Below are positions 17,869-29,900 of a DNA stretch of 64,000 nt, piece by piece. Both the position numbers and the translations under genes were made by a program. Source of the DNA: Bordetella parapertussis (GTDB taxonomy: Bacteria; Bacteroidota; Bacteroidia; Chitinophagales; Chitinophagaceae); NCBI GenBank assembly GCA_943331005.2, contig CALQJX020000006.1, positions 1 through 64,000 on the forward strand, written 5' to 3'. A model generated the notes under the pieces. The model was not told the origin of the DNA. It searched no databases and saw only the letters and a list, made by a program, of their open reading frames with translations. Numbering within the stretch: position 1 is the stretch's first letter; every line of letters begins with the position of its first letter.

Positions 17869-17915
17869 GGCAGATCGCCGTCGGCAACAGCTGACACGAG
17901 GCGATCTGCCTTTTA
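17869..17915 (+). terminator. Long stem-loop with T-tract between rpsK and rpsD
   Basis: An 11-bp outer stem, GGCAGATCGCC / GGCGATCTGCC, encloses an inner hairpin GTCGGC-AACA-GCTGAC and is followed by TTTTATTTTT. Inside an operon it may act as an attenuator, a processing site or an S4-binding regulatory structure. It lies 92 bases before rpsD. Confidence 0.75.
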
Positions 17916-18007
17916 TTTTTATAAACAAATATTTTCTAACAAGCTGTCACGGATCGGATTTTACGATTTTTAAAGGAGACGCGGCGGCTAAAAAACAAAA
18001 AATCGTC

Positions 18008-18613
18008 ATGGCACGTTACACAGGACCCAAGAACAGGATCTGCCGTATATTCGGTGAGCCGATCCTCGGATCAGGCAAAAGTCTTTCTAAGAACAGCAAC
18101 CCTCCCGGCCAGCACGGCCCTACCCGCAAGCGTAAGGCTCCGAGCGAGTATGCAGTTCAGCTGAAAGAAAAACAGAAAGCAAAATACACATACGGCCTTC
18201 TGGAAAAACAATTCGCAAACACTTATGTTGAGGCTTCACGCCTGAAGGGTGCAACCGGCGAAAACCTGATCAAGCTGCTCGAAGCACGTCTTGACAATAC
18301 GGTTTACCGCATGGGTATAGCCCCTACACGCCCTGCTGCACGCCAGCTGGTATCTCACAAGCACGTAATGGTAAATGGTCATGTGGTAAACATACCATCT
18401 TACTCACTGAAGCCGGGAGATAAGATAGAGCTGAAACCAAAGAGCAAAGTAAATACTACAGTTATAGGTCTGATCCGTCCGAAGAACACACGCATCACCT
18501 GGGTAGACTTCAATGAAAAAGACCTTACAGGTACGTTCATTGCACACCCTGAGCGTGAAGCAGTTCCGGAGAACATCAAGGAGCAGCTGATCGTAGAATT
18601 GTACTCTAAGTAA
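18008..18613 (+). CDS. rpsD: Ribosomal protein S4
   Basis: A 201-residue S4, a primary 16S rRNA binder and, in other bacteria, the autogenous repressor of the alpha operon. Markers are MARYTGPKNRICRIFGEPIL, KRKAPSEYAVQLKEKQK and the S4 RNA-binding domain RLDNTVYRMGIAPTRPAARQ. The N-terminal zinc Cys cluster is missing (only one Cys), so it is the zinc-free form. A strong stem-loop precedes it. Confidence 0.98.
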   Translation: MARYTGPKNRICRIFGEPILGSGKSLSKNSNPPGQHGPTRKRKAPSEYAVQLKEKQKAKYTYGLLEKQFANTYVEASRLKGATGENLIKLLEARLDNTVYRMGIAPTRPAARQLVSHKHVMVNGHVVNIPSYSLKPGDKIELKPKSKVNTTVIGLIRPKNTRITWVDFNEKDLTGTFIAHPEREAVPENIKEQLIVELYSK

Positions 18614-18711
18614 TAGTTCTTATGCTTGCAGTGCCCTGGTGCACTGCTTGCTGCTTTTGCGGTTGCACTTAACAATATTCAAGAAATATAAAATAACAAA
18701 CAAATATCAAT

Positions 18712-19710
18712 ATGGCCATATTGAATTTTCAAAAACCGGATAAAATAGCTCTGCAGAAAACAACTGACTTTGAAGCGCAGTTCGAGTTTCGCCCATTGGA
18801 GCCTGGTTATGGTGTTACGATAGGTAACGCTCTGCGCCGTGTATTGCTTTCTTCTCTGGAAGGATATGCGATCACTGCTATCAGGATACCGGGTGCTGAC
18901 CACGAATTCGCTACGATCAAGGGTGTTTTCCAGGATGTTACGGAAATAATCCTCAACCTGAAACAGGTTCGCCTGAAGGCGATGGGTGAAGTTGGTGATT
19001 TCACCAGCCACAAGATCGACCTGAATGTAAAGGGTGTGGACGTATTCACTGCCGGCATGATAGGCGAAGCATTGCCTGACTTCCAGGTAATGAACCCTGA
19101 TCTGGTAATATGCAATCTTCATCCGGGCTCTGGTTTCCAGATGGAAGTGCATATAGGAAAAGGTCGTGGCTATGTACCATCAGAAGAGAACCGTCCTGAA
19201 GACGCTCCACTGGGTCTGATAGCTATCGATTCTATCTTCACACCGATCAAGAACGTAAAATACAACATCGAAAATACCCGCGTTGAGCAGCGTACCGACT
19301 TCGAAAAGCTGATCATGGAAGTTGTAACAGACGGCACCATTCACCCTGAAGAAGCAGTAAAAGAAGCATCACGTATCCTGATCCAGCACCTTATGATCAT
19401 CACAGACGAGAACATCTCTCTGGATACAAGGCGCGAAGAGAAAGAAACAATAGTTGATGAAGAAACACTGCTGGTACGTAAAGTACTGAACACTCCGCTG
19501 GAAGATCTGGAACTTTCTGTACGTGCATTCAACTGCCTGAAAGCTGCTAAGATCAACTCTCTGAGCGAACTGGTACAGTATACACAGGAAGAGCTGATGA
19601 AATTCCGCAACTTCGGTCAGAAATCTCTGTCTGAAATTGAGCAGGTACTGCACGAGCGTGGTCTGCACTTCGGTATGGACATCAACAAGTTCCGCAGGGG
19701 CGACGATTAA
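18712..19710 (+). CDS. rpoA: RNA polymerase alpha subunit
   Basis: A 332-residue alpha subunit. The N-terminal dimerisation and assembly domain (about 1-235) shows EFRPLEPGYGVTIGNALRRV and LSSLEGYAITAIRI. The C-terminal DNA/activator-binding domain (about 255-320) shows LELSVRAFNCLKAAKINSL and FGQKSLSEIEQVL. It is in its usual place between rpsD and rplQ. A terminator-like hairpin follows at 19720. Confidence 0.98.
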   Translation: MAILNFQKPDKIALQKTTDFEAQFEFRPLEPGYGVTIGNALRRVLLSSLEGYAITAIRIPGADHEFATIKGVFQDVTEIILNLKQVRLKAMGEVGDFTSHKIDLNVKGVDVFTAGMIGEALPDFQVMNPDLVICNLHPGSGFQMEVHIGKGRGYVPSEENRPEDAPLGLIAIDSIFTPIKNVKYNIENTRVEQRTDFEKLIMEVVTDGTIHPEEAVKEASRILIQHLMIITDENISLDTRREEKETIVDEETLLVRKVLNTPLEDLELSVRAFNCLKAAKINSLSELVQYTQEELMKFRNFGQKSLSEIEQVLHERGLHFGMDINKFRRGDD

Positions 19711-19719
19711 TTGAACATT

Positions 19720-19766
19720 AAAGGTTAAGATACCCGGTCGCAGATCAGGCATCTTAACCTTTTTAC
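19720..19766 (+). terminator. Terminator-like hairpin between rpoA and rplQ
   Basis: A 12-bp stem, AAAGGTTAAGAT / ATCTTAACCTTT, with a 19-nt loop and trailing T residues. It sits 9 bases past rpoA and 112 before rplQ, so it may reduce read-through into rplQ. No separate rplQ promoter was convincing. Confidence 0.75.
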
Positions 19767-19877
19767 TTTATCTTAAAGAGCCGGGGGCTTGCAAAAGAGA
19801 CCGGAATTGCAATTTTTTTCTAATTTTCACAACCTCATAATTCCTGACACGGTATGAGGGTTTAAAAAACAAATGTC

Positions 19878-20408
19878 ATGCGTCACGGAGACAAAATCAA
19901 AAATTTAAGCCGCACCGCTTCTCACCGCGCTGCCCTGCTTTCGAACCTCACTTGCCAGCTTATAGAGCACAAGCGTATCGTAACTACACTTGCTAAGGCA
20001 AAATCTCTGCGTGTTTACGCTGAGCCGATCATTACCCGCAGCAAAACGGACAGTATGCACAATCGTCGTATTGTATTCAGCTACCTGCAGGATAAAGAAG
20101 CTATCAAAGAACTGTTTGGTGTGATCAGCGATAAAGTTGCTGACCGTCCGGGTGGTTATACACGTATCATCAAGCTGCCACGCCGTATGGGTGACGCTGC
20201 TGATATGGCTATGATAGAACTGGTTGACTTCAACGAGATCTACGGTAAGAACACAGAAGCAGCTGCTGCTAAGAAAACACGTCGTAGCCGCAAAAGCGCA
20301 ACAGCTACTGCTGCTCCTAAGGCTGCACCTGTTGCTGAAGCACCGGCTGCTGAAGAAACAGCGCCAGAAGCAACTGAAGAAACATCTACTGAAGACAGCA
20401 ACGCATAA
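19878..20408 (+). CDS. rplQ: Ribosomal protein L17 with an acidic Ala-rich tail
   Basis: A 176-residue L17. The core (1-about 118) begins [20 protein letters not shown] and includes [20 protein letters not shown] and the [15 protein letters not shown] region. Core L17 is about 120 residues; the remaining 55 or so are a basic linker ([10 protein letters not shown]) and an Ala/Glu/Pro/Thr-rich tail ([18 protein letters not shown]). Such tails are common in Bacteroidota L17 and are probably disordered. It is the last gene of the block and is followed by a strong terminator. Confidence 0.97.
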   Translation: MRHGDKIKNLSRTASHRAALLSNLTCQLIEHKRIVTTLAKAKSLRVYAEPIITRSKTDSMHNRRIVFSYLQDKEAIKELFGVISDKVADRPGGYTRIIKLPRRMGDAADMAMIELVDFNEIYGKNTEAAAAKKTRRSRKSATATAAPKAAPVAEAPAAEETAPEATEETSTEDSNA

Positions 20409-20428
20409 GTTATACTGTTTTTGTACTA

Positions 20429-20467
20429 AAAGCGTCCGGGAAGCGATTCCCGGACGCTTTTTCTTTT
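20429..20467 (+). terminator. Strong terminator ending the alpha ribosomal block
   Basis: A 14-bp stem, AAAGCGTCCGGGAA / TTCCCGGACGCTTT, capped by the GNRA-type tetraloop GCGA and followed by TTCTTTT, 20 bases past the rplQ stop. Confidence 0.95.
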
Positions 20468-20561
20468 GGGGTATACGAGAGTGGCTCGGGGCTGTAACGG
20501 GGCGTAAACGGGAAGTATGGGGGTTTGTTTAGTAATTTGGGAATGAATGAGTGAAGAAAGC

Positions 20562-20846
20562 TAACCACAAGGGGCACAAACAGACTTTAAGATTACAGAC
20601 ACAAAGGGATAAGAAATCTGCTTACCGCAAACAGTGTGGTGAAGAAAATAACCACAAAGGGCACGAGGAGCACAAAGGTGGAATGTAAAGGGGGGGGTGA
20701 AGTGATTAACAAATGTGCACGAGGGATTACTTGGAATGGTTTATTACCCTACCCTGTGAAAGGAATAAACCAAAAGGGGCATGAGGGGCACAGAGGCGGT
20801 TACTACCCTGCCCAACGAGAAAAGCTAACCATAAGGAGCACAAAGG
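20562..20846. repeat. Cluster of degenerate CACAAGG-type noncoding repeats
   Basis: Four units of the form TAACCACAAGGGGCACAA occur at 20562-20580, 20649-20679, 20765-20796 and 20825-20846, each after an AG-rich word. They match the units at 44-65 and 139-169. The 71-residue plus-strand ORF over them (20636-20851) only reflects the repeat words (KITTKGTRSTKV, NQKGHEGHRG) and is not a gene. An 8-base G run lies at 20690-20697. Confidence 0.8.
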
Positions 20847-20888
20847 TGTAAGTGGGTGTGAGTGTAGCTAAATTAAGGATAGATATAT

Positions 20889-20930
20889 AAAAGGGTCGGC
20901 CTGCAGTGTGCAGGCCGACCCTTTTATTTT
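20889..20930 (-). terminator. Strong bidirectional terminator after the giant surface protein gene
   Basis: A 17-bp perfect stem, AAAAGGGTCGGCCTGCA / TGCAGGCCGACCCTTTT, with a 3-nt loop. It lies 45 bases past the stop of the minus-strand gene ending at 20970. T-rich sequence flanks both ends, so it can stop transcription in both directions. Confidence 0.92.
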
Positions 20931-20969
20931 TTCATTGATCACTGAACGGTGAACCGTTCAGTAAACCAA

Positions 20970-23900
20970 TTACTGCTGTAAGATGAAATGGAACACTTTG
21001 GTTTCTGTTTCAGAACGCAGGTTCAGGAGATACATGCCGTTGGCAAGTGTATTGCTGATCTGGATCTTTTCGTTTACGTTACCACCGCGAGCCATTATTG
21101 TACCACGATAAACTATCTGACCAAGCATGTCTGTAACCTCAACAGAGAGTTCTTTGTCGTCTGCAACACCGATAGTGCCACGGATCATGAAGTCACCTTT
21201 GTTAGGGTTAGGTAGCAGTTTGATATCGCTGATAGCTGTACCTACAGAAGCTACACCCACTGTGCTTACTTTCATAACCACTGTTTTGTAACCCATTGTA
21301 GAGAGACATGCACCGTTGCTGGTTACTTCACAAGTTACTTCGTCGTTGTTAGCGAAGTTGTTGCTAGTGTAAGAAGCGTTGGTAGCACCTACGATCGTGT
21401 TGCTGTTTACCAACCATTTGTAAGAAGGATTGTTACCTGCGTTAGAAGCAGAAGCAGTCAGTGTTACTGTCTGGCCAGCGCTGATAGTAGTACCAGGGTT
21501 AGCTGAGATAGCAACTACAGGAGTAGCCTGAGTTTCAACACTCATTTTGAGGTTTGAAGTAGCTACGTCTGCAAGACGGCAAGGGAAGTTGCTAGTCATT
21601 TCGCAAGTGATCACATCGTTGTTTGATGGAACATAAGCGTAAGTAGAACCGCTACCTACGTTCACACCATTTTTCTTCCAGATGAATGAAGGAGCAGCAC
21701 CACCGAACTGAGGAGCAGCTGTGTAAGTTACTGTAGTACCTGCACAAACTGTATCGTTAGGAGTAGCAGTGATCGCAACAGTAGGCATCTGATGGCTGCT
21801 TACTGTCATAGTAACAGAAGCATTAACAGTAGCCGGAACCGCGCAAGCTTCGCTGCTTGTCATTGATACGCTAACTACGTCGCCGTTGTTTGGAACGTAA
21901 GCGTAGCTGTTTGAACCAAGACCTACATTAGAGCCATTCACTTTCCACTGGTAAGCAGGAGCAATACCAGCGTTAGTGTTTGAAGCAGTGAATGTAGTAA
22001 GTACACCCAGACAAACTGTGTTGCCACCTGCTGAAGTGATAGAAACTGTAGGAACAACCGGAGGATTGATAACTACTACTGAGCTACCAGCCATATCGCT
22101 GCTACATGTAGATGTAGTATTGAGCGCCATAGCAGTGTAGTTGCCAGCAGCAAGCTGATTACCGAAGCTGATAGAACCACCTGTACCTGCAACTGCAGTA
22201 CCTGTAGCAGTACCATCTTTGTAGAGCTGGTAGCTGATACCGTTCTCAGAACCGTTAAGACCAACTACAACACCTGTTGCTGTAGGAGTAGCGCAGTAGC
22301 TACCACCACCTGTCATTGTATGAGCAGTTGGAAGCGCGTTAGCGTTAACTGAAACCGCACCGGTCATTACGTTAGTACAACCGTTAGCTGTACTTGTAGC
22401 GATCACGTTGTAGCTGCCAGAAGCTGTCTGAGCACCGAAGTCGAGTGCACTACCTGTACCTGCGAGGACTGCACCAGAAACTGCTGCACCACCTTTGTAG
22501 AGCTGGTAGTTAACACCTGTAGCAGAACCTGCAAGACCAACGTTAACGCCTGCACCACCTGCGCAGAAGTTACCACCACCGTTTACTGCGAAAGTAGCAG
22601 GAGGAGTGTTGATAGATACAGTAGCGCTGCCTGTCATGTTGTTAGTACAGTTAGTAGTAGTGTTGAGTGCGAGTACTGTGTAAGTACCGGCAGCAGTCTG
22701 AAGACCGAAGCTGATAGCACCAGTACCAGTACCTGCTACAGGAACACCTACTGCATTACCATTCCTGAAGAGCTGGTAAGCAACACCTGACTGAGAACCA
22801 GAGATAGAAACTTCAACACCTGAACCACCTGCGCAATATGCACCACCACCAAGTACTGACTGAGTAGCAGGAGCAGGATTGAGCGAAGAAGCAGCAGTAC
22901 CGTTCATGTTATTAGTACATGAAGTAGTAGTGTTAGTAGCGATAACCATGTAAGTACCTGTAGGTTTCAGACCGAAAGTGATCGGGCCACCTGTACCAGA
23001 AACCGGAGCACCTACTGCACCTGTAGTAGTGTTGTAGAGCTGATAGCTGATACCAGTGTTAGAACCGTTGAGGTTGATAGCAGCACCTGCATCAACGCTA
23101 CAGTATCCGCCACCGCCAGTTACGTTGTACGCAGTTGGGAGCGGGTTGATCACTACTGAAGCACCACCTGTCATAAGCGCGCTGCAAGAGTTAGTTGCGT
23201 CGCTAGCCATAACTGTGTAGTTACCTGCAGTTGTCTGAGCACCGAAGTCGAGCACACCACCTGTACCAGGAACCGGAGTACCAACTGCGATAGTACCTGC
23301 CCTGTAGAGCTGGTAGTTAACGCCAGAAGCAGAACCGCTGAGCAGGATGTGAACACCTTCGCCACCTGCGCAATAGCTGCTGGTAGAAGTGATAACAGTG
23401 TAAGAAGAAGGCAGTGTATTCATTACTACAGTAGCAGTACCAGTCATTGCGTTAGCACAACCAGTAGTAGCGTTAGTAGCGAGTACAGAGTAAGCACCTG
23501 CAGACTGAGCACCGAATGACAGTGAAGCACCGTTGCCGGCAATAGGAGTACCAACTGCTGTAGCACCGTTCATAAGCTGGTAGTTAACACCGTTTGCTGA
23601 AGCCGCGAGGCCAACAACAACACCAGTAGAACCGCTGCAGTAGTTACCGCCACCAGTTACATTCTGTGCAGTAGGCAGTGCGTTAACATTAAGTGTAGCA
23701 GAACCAGACATATTCTTAGAACATGTAGTAGCAGGATCTGTAGCAACGACCATGTAAGTACCGGCGTTAGTTACAGGAGCGAAATCGATAGAAGAACCAG
23801 TACCCAGCATAGCGAAGCCAACCGGAGTTGTACCGTTCATGAGCTGGTATTCAACACCAGAAGTAGAACCATTGATAGAGATAACAACACCTGGCTGACC

Positions 23901-26900
23901 AGCGCAGATCGTACCACCACCTGTTACAGTGTAGTTTGATGGAAGTGCGTTGATACCAACTGTTGCAGAACCACCCATAGCAGCAGTACATGAAGTACTA
24001 TTGCTTGTAGCGAGTACAGAGTAAGTACCTGCAGCAAACTGGTTGCCGAAGCTGATCTCACCACCTGTACCAGCAACTGCTGTACCTGCGATAGCACCAC
24101 CTTTATAGAGCTGGTAAGAAACACCAGTGTTAGAAGCAGAAAGAGTTACTTCAACACCAGCACCACCTGCGCAATAGTTGCCACCACCAGTTACAACATA
24201 AGTCATAGGAGGCATGTTCACTGTAACGTTAGTAGTACCTGTCATGAAACCTGTACAACCAGTGAGGTTGTTAGTACCTGTAACCATGTAAGAACCACCG
24301 TCAGTAAGCGCACCGAAGGTCAGAGGACCACCGTTACCAGCAACCGGAGCGTTTACAGCAGTAGTACCGTTGTATAACTGATAAGTGATACCGTTGTTAG
24401 AACCACTCAGCACAACACCAGTAGTATTACCAGAGCAGATATTGCCACCACCAGAAAGCGTGTAAGCAGTTGGGAGCGGGTTGATACCGATAGCAGTAGA
24501 ACCAGACATTGTCCTAGAGCAACCTGTAAGTGCGTTAGCACCCATCACAGAGTAAGTACCAGGAGTAGAGAATGTACCGAATGCGAGAGTGCTGCCAGTA
24601 CCAGCAACAGGAGTACCTACCGGAGTAGCACCATTGTAAAGCTGATAGTTAACACCAGTTGCAGAACCGCTGAGGCCTACTACAGAACCAGCATCGCCAG
24701 CACAATAGTTACCACCGCCAGTTACTGTCTGAAGAGCAGGCTGAGCGTTAACGTTAACTGTAGCAGTACCGATCATATTCCTTGAACATGAAGTTGTAGC
24801 GTTAGTTGCGAGTACTGTGTAGGTACCAGCTGCTGCCTGAGCACCGAAGCTCAGTGTGCTGCCTGTACCAGATACAGGACCACCAACAGGAGCAGGACCG
24901 TTATAGAGCTGGTAGTTGATACCAGACTGTGAGTTGTTAAGATAAACATTAGCACCTGTGCTACCCTGACAGATAGTACCACCACCAGTTACTGACTGAA
25001 GAACAGGCAGTGCGTTGATAGAGATAGAAGCTGTACCAGACATTGGGTTTTGACAACCAGTGCTGATGCTTGTAGCAAGTACAGAGTAAGTACCTACACC
25101 AGTGAATGAACCGAAGTCGATAGCAGCGCCAGTACCAAGTACTGCAGTGCCAGCGAAAGCAGAACCATTGTAGAGCTGATAGCTTACACCAGCAGCAGAG
25201 TTACCAAGGCCAACGCTAACACCGGTAGATGTACCGTTACAGTAGCTACCGCCACCAGTTACAGTATAAACAACAGGCAGAGCGTTAACAGTGATCACTG
25301 CAGTACCGCTCATGTTTGAAGTACAAGAAGTAGCAGGGTTGAATGCGATAACTGTGTAGATACCACCAGCTGTTTTGATACCGAAATCGAGTGCGAGACC
25401 AGTACCTGTTACTGCTGCGCCAGAAGGCACACCACCGAGGTAGAGCTGATAAGAGATACCAGCAGTAGAGCTGCTAAGACCTACGTGAACACCTGTACCA
25501 CCGTTACAGAAGTTACCACCACCTGTTACGTTGTAAACAACAGGCAGAGCGTTAACAGAAACTGAAGCACCGCTGCTCATGTTGCTGCTACAACCTGTAA
25601 CTGCGTTAACACCTGTAACATAGTATGTACCAGTAGTAGTATAAGTACCGAAGTCGATAGCAGTACCTGTACCAGCAACCGGAGAACCAACTGCGAGTGA
25701 ACCATTATAGAGCTGGTAGTTGATACCAGTATTAGAACCAGAGATACCGATGTTAACACCAGCGCTACCGTTACAATAGCTACCGCCACCTGTTACAGCG
25801 TAAACTGAAGGTGCAGGGTTAACAGAGATAGAAGCTGTACCAGTCATGCTGTTTGAACAACCTGAAAGTACGTTTGTACCAAGAATCATGTAAGTACCTA
25901 CTGCAGTCTGAGTACCGAGGCTGATAGCAGCACCTGTACCAGGAACAGGAACACCAACCGGAGTTACACCATTGTATAACTGGTAGTTGATACCTGTAGC
26001 AGAGTTAGTAAGACCTATAGATATACCGGCAGTACCAGCACAATAGTTAGTTCCAGAAGAAGTAACTGTCTGAGCAATTGGTAAGCTGTTGATAGAAATT
26101 GTAGCAGCACCTGACATATTCTTAGAACATGTAGTTGTAGTATTTGTAGCGAGCACTGTGTAAGTACCAGCAGCAGTGAATGTACCGAAGCTGATAGCAG
26201 AACCTGTACCAGGAACTGCAGTACCAACTACAGCAGCACCATTGTAGAGCTGATAGTTAACACCACTTTCAGAGTTTGTAAGACCAACTGTGATACCGGT
26301 ACCACCAGCACAATAGTTAGTACCTGTAGAAGTAACTGCATAAACAGTAGGCAGGGCATCGATAGCGATAGTAGCGCTGCTAGACATGCTGCGGTTGCAA
26401 CCTGCTGCAGAAGTAGCTACCACTGTGTAAGTACCTGCTATTGTTTTGTTACCGAAAGATATTGGCGAACCAGTACCTGTTACTGAAGAACCTGAAGGAG
26501 TAGAACCCATGAAAAGCTGGTAGCTAGCACCACCATCAGAACCTGTAAGACCAACTGCTATACCAGCACCACCTGCGCAGTAGCTAGCACCAGAAGAAGT
26601 AACAGTGTAAAGGGTAGGAAGTGCGTTGATACCAACTACTGCACTACCAGACATGTTGCTTGTACAACCTGTGGTAGTATTTACAGCTGCAACAGTGTAA
26701 GTAGCAGCAGTAGTGTAGTTACCGAAACATATTGGAGAACCAGTACCAGCAGCACCACCTACGAGGGCAGCACCATTGTAAAGGTTGTAAGTGATACCGC
26801 TAGCAGAAGAAGCAAGACAAACTGTAACACCAGTACCACCAGCACAATAGTTACCTGTACCTGTAACTGCATAAGCAGTAGGGAGCGGGTTAATTGCTAT

Positions 26901-29900
26901 TGTTGCAGCACCTGACATTGTGCTAGTACAACCTGTAGCGGTAGTAAGAGCGTATACGCTGAACGTACCAGCAACTGTCTGGATACCGAATGATATAGGA
27001 GAAGATGTACCATTCACTGTAGTAACGAGTGTAGCACCGTTATACAGAGAATAAGTAACGCCTGACTGAGAACCTGACAGACCAATTGCAACACCTGTGC
27101 TACCAGCACAGTAGTTACCACCACCAGTGATGTTATAAACTGTAGGGAGCGGGTTAACAACGATAGTAGTAGAACCAGACTGAGCAACAGTACAACCTGT
27201 TGTAGCATTGGTAGCTATGATCGTGTAGAGACCAGCGTCGGTGTAAGGACCATAAGTCAAAGAAACACCAGTACCAGGAAGTATTGCGATAGCAGTACCA
27301 CTACGGAAGAGTGTATAGTTAACACCAGACTGTGAACCACTGAGTGTAACAGTGAGACCAGTAGCACCGTTACAGATACTACCACCACCACCAACAGAAT
27401 AAACCAAAGGCAGCGCATTGATAGATATAACAGCAGAACCAGACATTGGAGCAGTACATGCAGTAGTTGCATTAGTTGCAAGAACTGTGAAAGTACCAGT
27501 TGCAGTGAATGTGCCGAAAGATATAGTTGAACCAGTACCAGCTACTGTAGAAACTGCAGTGCCGCCGTTAGAAAGCGTGTAGTTGACACCAGCCTGAGAA
27601 CCATTGAGTCCGATCGTTGAACCAGCAGCACCAGCACAATAAGCACCACCACCAGATACAGTAAATACTGTAGGAGTTGGGTTCTGAATTACTGTAGCAC
27701 TACCTGTCATAGCAGCAGTACAAGAAACTGAAGGCGAACCACCGATAACAGTTGCGAGCACTGTGTAAACACCGTTAGCAGTCTGGTTACCGAAAGCAAG
27801 AGAAGAACCAGTACCTGTTAAAGCGCTACCTACTGCAGAACCGCCGTTGTAGAGCTGATAAGATACACCTGAAGTAGAGCTACCCAGACCTACTGCAACA
27901 CCAGCACCACCAGAGCAGAATGAACCGCCACCAGTTACTGACTGAGCAGGAGCAGGGTTAACTGTACCAACTGTAACAGTACCTACCATTGCATTGGTAC
28001 AACCAGTGCTTGAGTTTGTAGCAAGTACACTGTAAGTACCGGTAGCAGTAATGTTACCGAAGCTAAGTGTTGTATTTGCACCAGCTGCAGTAGTTGCAGT
28101 AGCCGCACCGTTCATCAGGTTGTAAGTAACACCGGCAGTACCGAAGCCAAGACCTACAGGAACACCTGCAGCACCTGTACAATAGTTACCACCACCTGTT
28201 ACACCGTAAGCAGTTGGGAGCGCATTGATAGCAACAGAGGTAGAACCACCCATTGTTACCTGGCAACCAGGCCCTGCACCTGGGTTAGCGATAGCATAGT
28301 AAGTACCGGCAAGTGTCTGAACACCAAAGCTGATCGGAAGACCAGTACCAGTTACTACACCGCCCATTGGTGAAACACCATTATAGAGCTGATAAGTAGC
28401 ACCGGCATCAGAAGAAGTAAGATATACTACAGGAGCTGAAGCAACTGCACCAGCGCAATAGCTACCACCACCACCTATTGTATATACAGTAGGAGAGCTT
28501 GTAGTAGAAACTGCAGTTGAAGTAGAGCTAGCCCTTGTACATCCAGTAGTAGTATTGGTAGCAAGAACTGAATAAGAACCAGTAGCAGTGAATGTGCCGA
28601 AGCTGATAGCTGTACCGGTACCTGCAACAGGAGATCCTACAGTAGCAGCACCATTATATAACTGATAAGTGTTGCCTGTAGAAGAAGTAGAGATACCTAC
28701 AGGCTGGCCGAGACCACCTGTACAATAGCTACCACCACCTGTCATAGAATAAGGAACAGAAGCAGCATTAACAGTTATTGAAGCTGTATTGCTGCTGGAA
28801 ACTGCAGTGCTACATACTCCGTTTGATAACATAGTAATTGTAGCAGTAGTAGCGCCCGCTGCAGTGAACAGTGTGCCTGGAATAGTGAATGTACCACTTG
28901 AAGCACCCATTGTAAGAACTGCAGTATTGCCTGTAGCAGTATTAGCACCGCTAAGATTGTAGGTAGCAGTAAGTGTACCTGAACCCAGAGAAGTACTGTT
29001 TACAGTAACGGTTGAAGGGAAGCCCATACAAACGTTTGTAGCAGTAGGAGATGTGAATACTGAAATATTCGGGTTGTTACCTACATTGAATGAAGCAGTG
29101 TTGCTGCTTGAAACTGCTGTAGTACAACCTGAAGCTGTAGCGAGTTGCGTAAGCGTAACTGTAGTTGCACCTGTAGAAGCTAGTACACCAGCAGGTATAG
29201 TAAATGTACCTGTGGAAGCACCCATTGTAAGGGTAGCAGTATTAGCAGTAGAAGTATTAGCACCACTAAGGTTGTAAGTTACAATGAAAGATCCTGCACC
29301 AAGAGAAGTAGAGTTCACTGTAACTACAGCACCTGAACCAGAACATGAGTTGGTAGCTGTTGGTGAAGTGAAGCTGGAAATATTTGGTGTAGCACCGAGC
29401 ACAACTGTAATAGGAGCAGTATTTACTGTAGAAGCACCACAAGTAACAGTGTTGCGGTAATAGAAAGTACCTGTAGATGCAACGCTAGGGAAATAAGTAG
29501 CGTTAGTGGCACCTGATATACTAGTATAACCTGCAGTAGGACTTGTAGAAGACATCTGCCAGTTGTAGCTGAAACCACCTACAGACTCATCTGTATTGAA
29601 CAGATACGCCGTATAAGGGCTACAACCGAATGAATTGTATGCACTGGTAATACCAGCAGCAGGCGTACCTGAACAAACAACGGCACCAGGAGCAACGCCA
29701 CCGGTGATCGTTACCTGATAATCACGAGTTTCACCATAAGTAACTGCTGTAGTGATACAAGGAGAGATACTTGGGAAAGGCTGGCCACCGCAGCAACCAG
29801 AGTAGTTACCAACCATCCTCATTCTATGCGTACCGTTTACGGCTGTAGTTGGTATCACGAAGCTGGTTGCATTGAATGCTGTACCAGTAAATGTAGTAGT

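Noticed and set aside
20636..20851. 71-residue plus-strand ORF (MVKKITTKGTRSTKV...)
   Set aside because: It is entirely made of the CACAAGG-type noncoding repeat words and has no independent sign of coding.
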